The notes below the pieces were generated by a model. The model was not told where the DNA came from. It saw only the letters and a program-made list of their open reading frames with translations, and made no database searches. From NCBI GenBank assembly GCA_002409965.1, contig DHON01000032.1, positions 314 to 41,352 on the forward strand: a stretch of DNA of 41,039 bases, read 5' to 3'. Source of the DNA: Firmicutes bacterium UBA5389. Lineage in GTDB: Bacteria > Bacillota > DTU025. The position numbers were made by a program, and so were the translations under genes. This document shows, one piece after another, positions 1-8,411 of the stretch (positions are counted from its first letter, which is position 1; each line of letters begins with the position of its first letter).

Positions 1-70
1 CGACTATTGAGACGATGCCTATCGTCTTGACGCGGGCGCGAAGCTCTTCATAGGCCAGCCTGATGATCAA
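1..70 (-). CDS. ABC transporter permease, N-terminal fragment (cut by window edge)
   Basis: A reading frame starts at a TTG (68-70) that overlaps the TGA of the upstream ATPase gene as TTGA, a typical translational-coupling arrangement. It stays open to the window edge and encodes about 23 residues beginning MIIRLAYEELRARVK. A cytoplasmic basic N-terminus before a first membrane segment would fit an ABC-2 type permease, the expected partner of the neighbouring YtrB/BcrA-like ATPase. No membrane segment is visible yet, so the assignment rests on gene order and overlap. The continuation lies outside the window. Confidence 0.45.
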   Translation of the reverse strand, partial: MIIRLAYEELRARVKTIGIVSIV

Positions 71-834
71 CGGCCCATCGCCTCCCTGCGAGCCCCAACG
101 TCGCTGCTGTTTACCAGATGGACAAAGACTTCCTCAAGGCTGAGGGGCGACTCCCCCCGCCGCCATCTCGAAAGCAGTTCATCCTTTTCCTCCGATACAA
201 GCACCCGGCCGCGGTTGATTACGGTCACTGCGTCCGCGACCGCCTCAAGGTCGGATACGATGTGCGTCGAGAATAGAACAGAACGCCCGCCTTCGTCGGC
301 AGCCTCGCGAATGGCGCCTACTACCTCGAGCCTAACGATTGGATCTAGCCCCGAAGTCGGCTCATCCAGGATGAGCAGTCGCGGACGATGCCCCATCGCC
401 GCCGCTAAGGCAAGTTTGGTGCGGGTGCCTTTCGACAGAGCCTGCGCCGGTTTGTTCAGAGGCACCTCAAAGCGGTCCAAATAGAGCCGGTACAGGCTAT
501 CGTCCCAGGAAGGGAAGCAAATGGAGAGGAACCGGCCAAGCCAGCGGGCTGTGCCGTTCGGCGGAAGGAGAGCGTTTTCCCCAACGTAGCCTATGTCCCG
601 CTTAATCATGATCTCGTGGCTCCGGCTATCCAAGCCGAATACCCGGATGCTTCCGGAGTCGGGACGGATCAGATTGAGGATCAGCTTGATTATCGTAGTT
701 TTTCCGGCGCCGTTGGGGCCGAGCAGCCCCATCACTGCGCCTGGCCGCAACGAGAAACTGACGCGGTCCAGCAAGAACCCTGGGAACTGCCGGGCGATGT
801 CGCTCAGCGACAGGAGATCGCGTGACTCTGCCAA
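67..834 (-). CDS. ABC transporter ATP-binding protein, YtrB/BcrA-like
   Basis: This 255-aa ATPase would power an ABC-2 type transporter at the cytoplasmic membrane. Walker A is GPNGAGKTT (about residues 39-47). The family-typical FPSWD segment follows, then a degenerate signature region (SKGTRTKLALA), Walker B LLILDEPTSGLDP and the switch histidine in FSTHI. The SKGxxxK signature and FPSWD motif are characteristic of the YtrB/EcsA-like branch used for drug or peptide response and export. The start is a TTG at 832-834, seven bases after a GGGAGGG ribosome-binding site; nearby ATGs are in another frame. It lies 21 bases downstream of the DUF4132 gene and overlaps the next frame by TTGA, so all are probably one operon. 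The transported substrate cannot be inferred. Confidence 0.85.
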   Translation of the reverse strand: MAESRDLLSLSDIARQFPGFLLDRVSFSLRPGAVMGLLGPNGAGKTTIIKLILNLIRPDSGSIRVFGLDSRSHEIMIKRDIGYVGENALLPPNGTARWLGRFLSICFPSWDDSLYRLYLDRFEVPLNKPAQALSKGTRTKLALAAAMGHRPRLLILDEPTSGLDPIVRLEVVGAIREAADEGGRSVLFSTHIVSDLEAVADAVTVINRGRVLVSEEKDELLSRWRRGESPLSLEEVFVHLVNSSDVGARREAMGR

Positions 835-855
835 ACATCATCCCTCCCACGTCTC

Positions 856-1242
856 TCAGGACTGTACTTGCCGTAGTATCTCGGGATCCTTGATCTTGCT
901 GTCCTTCGCCAGCAAGACTATCTTCGATACGATCTCCGCAGTCTCGGGATCATCGTCCATGAACGGCAGGAAGACGCGTCCGCGGTGCTGGGAGTGAACA
1001 GGAACGATGAACATGCTTCCCGCGGCCATCTTCTGAACAGTTCCGCTTCCCAGATGAACTGTGTATTCGCCGAGCTTGCCTTTGATGAAAGCGTGTGTCT
1101 TGCGCAGCTCTACATTCTTGATACCCAAGAGGCGAAGCATCTCGCCGAGCAGGCTCTCGCGCATCTCTATCGTCGACAGGCTAGCCTCGGGATCGACGCT
1201 CCCCGCGTGGGCAACGCTTACGACAAGATCGACATCGCGCAT
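856..1242 (-). CDS. DUF4132-family giant protein, C-terminal fragment (DUF7737-like)
   Basis: This open frame is the C-terminal end of the preceding giant protein and probably not an independent gene. It begins MRDVDLVVSVAHAGSVDPE, which matches the conserved C-terminal block of DUF4132 proteins (DUF7737-like, with an HLGSG motif). The preceding fragment runs out in nonsense residues precisely where this block should start. Adding one C to the CCCC run (plus-strand GGGG 1261-1264) restores a continuous ...DRISPILFSETMRDVDL... sequence. There is no independent ribosome-binding site evidence. If the frameshift is a sequencing error, this belongs to one protein of about 1590 residues ending at 856. 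Confidence 0.7.
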   Translation of the reverse strand: MRDVDLVVSVAHAGSVDPEASLSTIEMRESLLGEMLRLLGIKNVELRKTHAFIKGKLGEYTVHLGSGTVQKMAAGSMFIVPVHSQHRGRVFLPFMDDDPETAEIVSKIVLLAKDSKIKDPEILRQVQS

Positions 1243-4200
1243 GGTCTCAGAGAACAGGATGGGGATATCCGGTCAATCGGTACCGCTTTGTATGTCTTCC
1301 TGTCATGGAAAGCGACTGCCTCAAGAGTCGGAGGTTCGATGTCGGCAGGCGAGAACCAGTCCATCGCGGCGCAGAGGGAGACAACAACGTTGTCTTTGAA
1401 GCTGACTTTCTGCAATCCCTCTTCATAGCTCGCTGTCCATCCCCGGCTCTTCAGCAGCGCCAGCGCCTTCTTCGGCTGAACCTGATGGCCTGCGTATCTT
1501 GTTGAGCGAGTCAGCTCTTTGAGCTCATCGGCGTTTGGTCGGTAGAGCTCACGGAACACCTGCTTGAATGTCTGGATGATCTGCCGGTCAAACAAAGCGC
1601 GCTGATACTCGGCCCATACGCCCATTTCGAGCAGATCCTTCGGATGAGCGATCTTGAGCTGAGCGCCTTCTTCAACTTCCATTGCAGACCTGCCGGGCGA
1701 AACGAGTTCGCCTTTTCTCCAATACCCATGTTTCCCGTCTACGACAAGAACAAGGTTGCCGATCAGCGGCGCTATCACGGGATTCTGCTCCAGGGCGGCG
1801 AGTTCCGCTGTGGAGAACGTGTCCTCCGAAACCATGGCGTTTTCCAGGCTTGCCCGAGCGCGGGAGTGCTGTTGCTTCAGGTCCTTCTGAACGGCTCTTA
1901 GGCGCTGACAGAGCTCGTGCTTCTTCAGGTTTGACGGAATGTCGCGGAGTTGTTTGCCGTTCCTGATAACGCTGATCTCAGCCATGCCGCCCGAGTCGAC
2001 CATCAGGTGTAGTTCGCAATCCTCCACCTGCTGAGGGGCGGCAAGAAACGGTGAGATCTCGCGCAGCTTGTCAGTCTCCATCTGCCACATGAGCCTGTTG
2101 GCATCCTGATAGCCCGCATTGCGGGCGAGGTTTGATAGAGCTATTCTTCCCGCGGTGGTTTCGCTTGCCTGACGTTGCGCGCCAAACGTCTTCGCCTGCT
2201 TTACAAAGCTCTGGATGAACTCGTAACGATGAAGGACATCGGCTTTGTCCGCAATAGGTATCAGGGCATAGGCCAGAAGGCGGTCTCTATTGCGCTTCTC
2301 TCTGATTTCCTGTTCAGTCCTGTCAAGATCGAGCTTCCCCGTAACCGCGTCGGCAAACAACTGCGCCCTTCTGTGCTGGCTGCTGGATGCCAGGTATTTC
2401 GCCGACTGGTATACGGTCCCGAACCGCGTCTCGCCCAACGTGTTGTACGCGTCCCAGAACCAGGCCACGTCAAACGCGCCGTCTCTGAAATCCGCCGGCT
2501 CGATGGGTGAATAGCGCGCGATGACAGCCTGTTCTTCGTCCCAAAAGTAGTCGTTCATATGCGCGCGGAAATACCACGCGGCGCTCTTGAGCCCCGGCCA
2601 TTGCAGGTAATCCTGAACGATGTCCAGCCATTGCGGAGCGTACATCGCCGCATCGATAAGCTGAGCGTCTGCGCTCGCTCGGCCACTTAAGAGACAACGG
2701 AGTTTCTCGTGGTCATCGCCGGCATCGGGATAGCAGCACTTCAAGAGATGCGAAAGCATCTCCTTTTTCGTGTTGTCGCGACCAACGGCGTTGTACCCCC
2801 GGACATAACTATCTTTCTCCATCTTGAGCAGGATGGACACAAACGTATCGACGCCGTAGCACCTGCGCGTACTCGCCGCCAGATGGCTAACGCAGGTCGT
2901 CATCTCGCCGCGCGCGACTTCCATCTGGGTTATCCTGCGGATTGCCAGGCGCGATTCATCCAGTAGGGACTCGAACTGCGCCGCTTCACGGCGCTTACGC
3001 AGCATCTGGTTGGTTAGGCGCTCCAGATGTACAGGACTGGCCTGCCTGCCCATCAGCTCAAAGAGAACCTCGTTCTCATCGATCAGGCCGAGACCGAAAG
3101 CTCTGCCGAAATCCGCAGTCTCCAGTGAGCAGTAGGAGTAACGGCGCTCGGATTTGTAGTCGGATGCTCTATAGAAGGAGTAAGCAATGTTGAAATACCT
3201 TGAGAACAGATCGTCCGAGTCGGCCGCCCGTTTCGTGGCGTCGAGCCAGTAGTTCAACTGGCTGCTATCGCCGAAGTAGAACTCCTGCTTGCTTGGGCAG
3301 ATCAGTCTATGCGCGGCGTATTGGGAAGCCAACAGCTTACGGAAGAGGGAGGAGGGTACGGCATGGAGGAGACCATGGCACACCGAGTATGCCATGTCAA
3401 AACGCTCCTTGGCGGGGATGCTATATGTCAGAACCCCCAGAATCGACGTGCATAGCCTCTCGTACGGCAGACCGCTGAAGAACTCCCGCAGTGTCGCGCT
3501 GTCGCCTTCCGAAAGCCCTAAGCCTGTTTCCTTGCGCAAAGACTCCTGAGCATCGAAGACAGGCCCTTCCGCACATTGCCTGGCAAAAGCCACAGACAGC
3601 AAGTCCTTCGCCAGCCCCATATCGGCGAAGAACTTCTCCCAAACCGCGCGGAGCGGGTAGTTGTCAAGGATTTCGCCTGCTGTTGACGCGCTCCATGTCA
3701 GCGGATTCAGAAAGCACTGTGATCCAAGCACATTCGTGGATTTCGAGCCGTCATGGTCAATTGTCTCATACTGGTATTCGCGGTGCTCGTGAATAAGCTC
3801 AGAGAGCTCTGTATAGATGTCCTGGATGCGTCTGACTGGCGGGGATAGGGCCGATTCCAGCTCAACAGCGTTGCGGGGCTGCCGAACAATGGGAGTATGG
3901 AGCTTGGCCGGATCATACAGGCCGAATCCGTTTTCTGGGGTATAGACAGGCTGTTTGGCATCGGCGACTTCCTTTGCGCGTATCGACTCTGTCTGGGTGG
4001 ACGGTTCCAGCGATAGAATCATCTCTTCAGCATTGCTACGGATGCCGGAAAAACGCTCATTCTCCCGAAGCGCGGATACAAGCTCGATTGCTCCCAGCCG
4101 CTTGTTCTCATTCTTGCTCTCCAGCAATCTGCCGATTGCGGCCAGAAGCGCAACTGGTTCCTGCCTGAGCAGCAGAGTCATGCAGCTTTTTCGCAGATCG

Positions 4201-4826
4201 CCTGCCTTGTATCGCAGCAGATCCTCGATGATGAGGAAATCGTCGCTCGTAAGGGCCATGTCCGACAGAATCTTGCCGGCGCGCTCACGAACCTGAGAGC
4301 TCTTGTCGCCCAGAGCTTCTACTAGCGCGACCTTCTGCTTTTCCGTTGTGGGATTGCACAGGAAGTTCTGGACGAAGCCGTGCCTTACTCCAATGCTCAT
4401 CTTCTCGCGCAGATCAAGGAGCCTGTCTACGTAGTTCTGTCGTTCTGTCGTCATGCCCGCGCAGTAGATCTGTTTCTGGACGATCTCAGAAGCAGTCAAC
4501 GTCAGCGTGCACCACGGGAACAGGCTTTCCCTGAATACTGTTTCCTTCTTGTTGAACCTCTTCAGGACCGTCTCAAGGAGCCCATAGACCTTTTCCGGCG
4601 GATACTCCCGCGGCAATGACCGTATATCGGGGACAGCGAAGTTATATCCGGTAATGACCCCATCGGTAAAGAGATTCTGGATGCTCCAGGCCAGTACTTC
4701 CGGATCGCTATCCGAAAGCGTTTTGCAGGCGATCAGGTTCTGAAGCCTGGGTGCCCAAGTCTGATGCAGGAAGTAGAGAGCGGTCAGTTTTCGGTATTTC
4801 GGAGTATCCTTGATGAGGTCAAGCAC
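1218..4826 (-). CDS. DUF4132 domain-containing giant protein, central fragment
   Basis: The main 1202-aa portion of a DUF4132-family protein (the family includes E. coli YehI; biochemical role unknown). The first 270 residues are helical and HEAT-like (for example LGDKSSQVRERAGKILSD). The middle contains the long alpha-rich DUF4132 core. The C-terminal third has mixed beta strands with LVVDGKHGYWRKGELV. No signal peptide or membrane segment is seen, so it is presumably cytosolic. Both ends are abnormal. The true frame continues upstream of the first Met back to 4890-4900, where one base is missing relative to the 5638 start. The C-terminus is diverted at 1261-1264. The last 22 or so residues are therefore not native. 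It sits between the 138-aa protein and an ABC ATPase in one minus-strand operon. Confidence 0.8.
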   Translation of the reverse strand: MLDLIKDTPKYRKLTALYFLHQTWAPRLQNLIACKTLSDSDPEVLAWSIQNLFTDGVITGYNFAVPDIRSLPREYPPEKVYGLLETVLKRFNKKETVFRESLFPWCTLTLTASEIVQKQIYCAGMTTERQNYVDRLLDLREKMSIGVRHGFVQNFLCNPTTEKQKVALVEALGDKSSQVRERAGKILSDMALTSDDFLIIEDLLRYKAGDLRKSCMTLLLRQEPVALLAAIGRLLESKNENKRLGAIELVSALRENERFSGIRSNAEEMILSLEPSTQTESIRAKEVADAKQPVYTPENGFGLYDPAKLHTPIVRQPRNAVELESALSPPVRRIQDIYTELSELIHEHREYQYETIDHDGSKSTNVLGSQCFLNPLTWSASTAGEILDNYPLRAVWEKFFADMGLAKDLLSVAFARQCAEGPVFDAQESLRKETGLGLSEGDSATLREFFSGLPYERLCTSILGVLTYSIPAKERFDMAYSVCHGLLHAVPSSLFRKLLASQYAAHRLICPSKQEFYFGDSSQLNYWLDATKRAADSDDLFSRYFNIAYSFYRASDYKSERRYSYCSLETADFGRAFGLGLIDENEVLFELMGRQASPVHLERLTNQMLRKRREAAQFESLLDESRLAIRRITQMEVARGEMTTCVSHLAASTRRCYGVDTFVSILLKMEKDSYVRGYNAVGRDNTKKEMLSHLLKCCYPDAGDDHEKLRCLLSGRASADAQLIDAAMYAPQWLDIVQDYLQWPGLKSAAWYFRAHMNDYFWDEEQAVIARYSPIEPADFRDGAFDVAWFWDAYNTLGETRFGTVYQSAKYLASSSQHRRAQLFADAVTGKLDLDRTEQEIREKRNRDRLLAYALIPIADKADVLHRYEFIQSFVKQAKTFGAQRQASETTAGRIALSNLARNAGYQDANRLMWQMETDKLREISPFLAAPQQVEDCELHLMVDSGGMAEISVIRNGKQLRDIPSNLKKHELCQRLRAVQKDLKQQHSRARASLENAMVSEDTFSTAELAALEQNPVIAPLIGNLVLVVDGKHGYWRKGELVSPGRSAMEVEEGAQLKIAHPKDLLEMGVWAEYQRALFDRQIIQTFKQVFRELYRPNADELKELTRSTRYAGHQVQPKKALALLKSRGWTASYEEGLQKVSFKDNVVVSLCAAMDWFSPADIEPPTLEAVAFHDRKTYKAVPIDRISPSCSLRPCAMSILS

Positions 4827-4858
4827 GAGCGGCTCAATATCTGCGACTTCGTCAAAGG

Positions 4859-5638
4859 CTACAGCCCATAGAGCGATGTAGACCTGAAGCGCGCTAGGTT
4901 GTTGTCGATGATCAGCCTCAGGATGTGCAGGAAGCCCTGACGCGAGCCTTCATCCATGGACTCCGCGATTGCCTGCCTCAGCCCTTCCTGCAGCTTGGCA
5001 GCGAGCAATAGGTCGCCGATCATCTTGTGCGCCGCTTCGCTTCGGCTCATGAGCAGTCCGGCTATGAGCTCTCTGGAGACAAGACCGCCCTCGTTCTCAC
5101 CATAGATGATGCTACTGGCAATGTCCAAGATCTCGCTGTTTCCGTCATCGATCTCGGCGGCGATCATCGCAGCTTTCAGACGGGAGAACATATGTCCGTA
5201 CGCGTGTTCGTTTTTCATCAGTTCGTTCGCTATGTCGATCTCTCCGAACGCGCCGGCATACACCATATCCTGCAGCAATGACAGGTTCATATCAAGATAG
5301 AGCATGCTCTCCTTCTGGCTGCGGAAAGGCCTTCTGAACCAACCCAATGAAAAGGGGTAGAGGGTGCAGCGTTCCCAGATCTTCTGGAACATCTTCGCGG
5401 ACTTTTCGCCGAGCAGCATGCCCAAGGCATCCTGGTATTCGCCTGAAAACACATCGATCAGCGTACGTAGGTCATTGCGCTTCTGCGCATAGGAACGTGT
5501 GTCGCCGGGGATCTCGGCTATGCACGACAAAAGGGCCGCGGCAAGGTCTCTCGCTTCGCCGGCGCCGGCAATCCACTTCGTTCGTATGCACTCCAGATGA
5601 GTGTTGATTGTCTCGAGCTTATCCCCATAATGGTACAC
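4859..5638 (-). CDS. DUF4132-family giant protein, N-terminal fragment
   Basis: The 259-aa N-terminal part of the giant protein, rich in helical repeats. The start is GTG at 5636-5638, preceded by AGGGG; it lies 11 bases after the stop of the 138-aa gene. The native sequence runs to about NNLAR. After one missing base near 4890-4897 the downstream frame continues ALQVYIALWAVAFDEVADI directly into the central fragment. Joining the three fragments gives about 1590 residues, which fits the family's usual size of roughly 1600-1700. This portion resembles the DUF5724-type region that precedes DUF4132 in related proteins (from memory of the architecture). Confidence 0.7.
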   Translation of the reverse strand: MYHYGDKLETINTHLECIRTKWIAGAGEARDLAAALLSCIAEIPGDTRSYAQKRNDLRTLIDVFSGEYQDALGMLLGEKSAKMFQKIWERCTLYPFSLGWFRRPFRSQKESMLYLDMNLSLLQDMVYAGAFGEIDIANELMKNEHAYGHMFSRLKAAMIAAEIDDGNSEILDIASSIIYGENEGGLVSRELIAGLLMSRSEAAHKMIGDLLLAAKLQEGLRQAIAESMDEGSRQGFLHILRLIIDNNLARFRSTSLYGL

Positions 5639-5649
5639 TTCGATATCCC

Positions 5650-6066
5650 CTAAAATATGGCGCCGGATAGCATAGTGAGCCTGACTAACGCGACCGTGCT
5701 CGCTTCGTGAAGCTGTATCATCTCATCCAGACTGGTTATCTCCCTATCATCTACGAAAACCCGGTATAAGCCATCCGCATACGCAAGCAGCGCTGCTTTG
5801 ACGGATTCGCCCACGTCAGCGTCCTTGCTGCCGTATCTGCGGTCGAAGCCCAGCTTGCCCGTGAAGACCTGCTCGTCAATGGCATCTCGCGTCAAGTACC
5901 TGACAAGGTCAGAATCGACCTTTCTGGCGTTGAACGCTTTCACGCTGTCGGCAACGATCTGTTCGACAAACTGCCTCAGTGTCAAGGGCGATCCCGGGAC
6001 GTCCAGCGGAATGCTCGCCAAATGCTTCTTCTTCCCCGCAGCCTTGATTGTGACCAGCGCTTTCAT
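5650..6066 (-). CDS. Hypothetical 138-aa protein of the DUF4132 operon
   Basis: First gene of the minus-strand operon, with ATG at 6064-6066 and a purine-rich site AAGGAAGTGA just upstream. I do not recognise a named family, but similar small proteins beside DUF4132 genes are familiar. Visible features are an N-terminal beta strand (MKALVTIKAA), a central helical part with GFDRRYGSKDADV, and a C-terminal strand-rich block (YRVFVDDREITSLDEMIQL then ALVRLTMLSGAIF). The final block reads like a compact beta-grasp-type segment, but this is inference from strand pattern only. No signal peptide, membrane segment or cysteine motif is present. The tight spacing to the giant gene suggests a shared function, perhaps a partner or substrate. 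Confidence 0.7.
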   Translation of the reverse strand: MKALVTIKAAGKKKHLASIPLDVPGSPLTLRQFVEQIVADSVKAFNARKVDSDLVRYLTRDAIDEQVFTGKLGFDRRYGSKDADVGESVKAALLAYADGLYRVFVDDREITSLDEMIQLHEASTVALVRLTMLSGAIF

Positions 6067-6216
6067 ATGCTCACTTCCTTATGCCGCCACTTAAGGTCTG
6101 ACTCTGTATCCGGTGGACCGCATGCGTGGGGCCGAATAGGAACAAGATTACGCAATATCCACTATGCGCCATGATTCGCGGAAACCTTAGCCAAGTATTC
6201 TCCGACCCAGGCGCAC

Positions 6217-6280
6217 TATCCTTTCGGTCGAGCATGCGAGGGGCGGCCCGGCGATGGTCGCATGATTGACGGCGCCTGGG
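6217..6280. repeat. Diverged direct repeat, copy 1 (5' of ABC transporter)
   Basis: The segment starting TATCCTTTCGGTCGAGCATG at 6217 recurs at 9707. The first 37 bases differ at one position, and the similarity resumes with TGACGGCGC(C/T)TGG near 6268-6280. It lies in a 445-base gene-free stretch (6067-6511) between the divergently arranged DUF4132 operon and the ABC transporter genes. Apart from this repeat I see no coding signal in that stretch. It could be a duplicated regulatory sequence, a small repetitive element, or the footprint of an insertion of the transporter cassette. Confidence 0.75.
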
Positions 6281-6511
6281 CTGTGGCGAAAGTGACGGAG
6301 CTTCACGCCGCACAGTAGGAGGAAGTCCATTGCATACGTAGAACCATCTTTGTGCAAGCTTCCCGGCAGGATTGGGTAGCGTTGGCTATGGTTCATGTTG
6401 GCGTTGCAGCTGTACGTGGTCCACATCGATGGTAGCGTAGAGGTGTACGAGGCATCAGTCTAGGGTGGCCCATAGCCATTGGAATAAGCCCGTTTGCGGA
6501 GGTGTAGGCGC

Positions 6512-6766
6512 TTGATCAGACTACACGAGATAACAAGGAAGTATCGGACGCATGGAGGAATGGCGCGGGCCCTGGGCCCTGTCAGCCTTGAGATACCGGG
6601 GGGCCAGGCAGTGGCGGTGGTAGGCCCGTCAGGAGCCGGCAAGAGCACCCTTCTCTCACTTCTTGGCCTGCTGGACCGTCCCACGGGGGGACGTACCGAC
6701 TCGGGGGCGTGGACGTCACGGAGCTATCGGAGGCCCAGCGCGCCGAGACGCGCCGGGACCGAATAG
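6512..6766 (+). CDS. ABC transporter ATP-binding protein (MacB/LolD-like), N-terminal fragment
   Basis: N-terminal part of an ATPase for a MacB-like exporter or mechanotransmission transporter. The likely start is TTG at 6512, seven bases after GGAGGTG (6498-6504), giving MIRLHEITRKY. Walker A is GPSGAGKSTLL. After LLDRPTGG the frame is lost. Adding one G to the six-G run at 6685-6690 restores TYRLGGVDVTELSEAQ, the canonical continuation in this family and the start of the next fragment. As written, the product would lack Walker B and the signature motif and be non-functional. Confidence 0.75.
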   Translation: MIRLHEITRKYRTHGGMARALGPVSLEIPGGQAVAVVGPSGAGKSTLLSLLGLLDRPTGGRTDSGAWTSRSYRRPSAPRRAGTE

Positions 6767-7212
6767 GTTTCGTGTTTCAGCGCTACAACCTCCTTGACGA
6801 ACTCACCGTGGCTCAGAATGTGGCATTGCCCTTGATTGAATGTCGAGGTTGGCCCGCCGCCAGGCGCCGAGACGCCGCACAGCGGGCTATCGACCGAGTG
6901 GGCCTTGCCGGAAAGGAGCGCCTCAGGCCGTCTCAGCTGTCAGGGGGCGAACAGCAGCGCGTTGCGATAGCCCGGGCTGTAGTGGGTAGGCCCCAGGTGA
7001 TACTGTGCGACGAGCCCACAGGCAACCTAGATTCGAGCACCGGGCGACTGGTGATGGATCTTCTCCTTGAGGTTCATCGCAACGCAGCTGACAGTGTGCT
7101 GGTTGTCGTAACTCACAACACAGACGTGGCCATGGCGCTTGACCGGGCTCTGGTGATCCAGGACGGCATGGTAACTCGGGCAGGCGCGCCCCAGGAGGTG
7201 CTGGCGCGATGA
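6709..7212 (+). CDS. ABC transporter ATP-binding protein (MacB/LolD-like), C-terminal fragment
   Basis: Carries the remaining ATPase motifs: a Q-loop in IGFVFQRYNLLDELT, the signature LSGGEQQRVAIARA, Walker B VILCDEPTGNLD and the switch histidine in VVVTHN. The apparent start is a GTG inside the DVTEL segment and is probably not a true initiation site. The native protein should be the in-frame fusion of 6512 to 7212, about 234 residues, normal for LolD/MacB-type ATPases. Its TGA overlaps the ATG of the first permease as ATGA (7209-7212), so translation is coupled. Confidence 0.8.
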   Translation: MDVTELSEAQRAETRRDRIGFVFQRYNLLDELTVAQNVALPLIECRGWPAARRRDAAQRAIDRVGLAGKERLRPSQLSGGEQQRVAIARAVVGRPQVILCDEPTGNLDSSTGRLVMDLLLEVHRNAADSVLVVVTHNTDVAMALDRALVIQDGMVTRAGAPQEVLAR

Positions 7213-8411
7213 ACTCCGGGATCATGCAGGACATACTGGCGGGGTTTCGCGGGCAGCTACAACGCAACTTCTGGGGCATTCTGCTTCTGTGGTTTGGGCT
7301 AACCATCGCCGCGGCAGCGCTCTCTTTGGGACTGGGAATGGCTCAGTCCACTTACGGCGGCATCATCGGCCGCCTGCCAGGGGATCTGGATCGGTTGTAT
7401 TACATCAAGGCCGCAGAGGCCTCCGGTGTGTCGGGATCAGGCGCGCCATCGGCGCCCATCCAGCGACGAGGAGTCGGCAATGCCTTCACTTCAGCGGCGC
7501 TGTCCCGCATGGTCGGCGAAGGTGAATTGGAGGGGTTCTTCTTCGCGGTCCCCGGCAGGCCGTTTCTGGTGAAGACGGACGCAGGCAGTGAGCCGCGGGA
7601 GGTGATGGCGGAGCTGATTCTGTATGACGGCTATGTGCATCTGTATCCCGGCAATACCGCGGACGCGTTGGCCCGGGCCGGTGCCGAAGGCGGAATCGCC
7701 GTCAACTGGGCCTTCTCTGATCTGGGCGGAGGCCTGCGCACGGGCGATGTGCTTGAGCTCTATCCAGGCCGGGCGCTTCCAATCGCGGCGTTAGTCGGTC
7801 GCAAGGCGGGCGGCGATCCGAGGCCGCGGGTGTTCGTTCCCTTACAGGCGTTTCCTGCGGGCGGCGGTTCGCCTGAGGTAGCCGTGTATACCCCTCGCGG
7901 TACCTCGTCTGACGAGGTGTTAGCCATGTTCCTGCCCATTGCGAGAGGAGTGAGCGCAGACGCGGTGGTCCAGGTTGTCAGCGGGACCGAGCGGTATGCT
8001 AGCTCGATTCGCGAGGCGCGCACTGTCTCGGTAGTCATGTCGGGAATCGCCGCCCTCATTGCTGTCGTGGCTTATGTGAACGCGGGCAGTTTCGCTTCGC
8101 TTTGGGTGCGCGAGAGGACTCGCGGACTCGCTCTCAGGCGAGCTGTCGGGGCAACGCCCAGGCTGACCGCTGCCTACGTGATGTCCGATCTGGTCATCAT
8201 TACCGTAGTGTCGCTGGTCGCAGGATATGCGCTGGTGTGGGTTGTCTGGAGGTTCTGGCTCAGCGCGCACAGAATCGCCGCGGTCACTTGGGCAGGGTTG
8301 GCTGGGGCCTGCCTTATCATGATGGCCGGAACGGCGGTCCTCGGAACGTCTCTGTGCCGGTCTGCTAACCGGCACGAGCCGGGGATTCTGCTGAGAGGTG
8401 CGATGCGATGA
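7209..8411 (+). CDS. FtsX-like ABC transporter permease (MacB-type), first subunit
   Basis: A 400-aa membrane protein with the MacB topology: one N-terminal membrane segment (residues about 16-40, ILLLWFGLTIAAAALSLGL), a periplasmic or extracellular domain of about 230 residues, then three C-terminal segments typical of FtsX domains. The conserved cytoplasmic loop RERTRGLALRRAVGATPR lies before the third segment. In MacB-type systems such proteins couple cytoplasmic ATP hydrolysis to extracytoplasmic work (peptide export, sensing or lipoprotein handling). It overlaps both neighbours by four bases and would pair with the second permease as a heterodimer. The substrate is unknown. The kinase/regulator pair downstream suggests envelope-stress or peptide response. 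Confidence 0.85.
   Translation: MNSGIMQDILAGFRGQLQRNFWGILLLWFGLTIAAAALSLGLGMAQSTYGGIIGRLPGDLDRLYYIKAAEASGVSGSGAPSAPIQRRGVGNAFTSAALSRMVGEGELEGFFFAVPGRPFLVKTDAGSEPREVMAELILYDGYVHLYPGNTADALARAGAEGGIAVNWAFSDLGGGLRTGDVLELYPGRALPIAALVGRKAGGDPRPRVFVPLQAFPAGGGSPEVAVYTPRGTSSDEVLAMFLPIARGVSADAVVQVVSGTERYASSIREARTVSVVMSGIAALIAVVAYVNAGSFASLWVRERTRGLALRRAVGATPRLTAAYVMSDLVIITVVSLVAGYALVWVVWRFWLSAHRIAAVTWAGLAGACLIMMAGTAVLGTSLCRSANRHEPGILLRGAMR

Noticed and set aside
6071..6426. Two 80-codon minus-strand frames upstream of the DUF4132 operon
   Set aside because: They overlap the repeat at 6217 and share its translation with a frame at 9681, showing they arise from the repeat rather than from genes.
6685..6690. 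Programmed frameshift in the ABC ATPase at G6
   Set aside because: LolD/MacB ATPases are not known to use recoding, and no stimulatory structure was seen. Error or decay is simpler.
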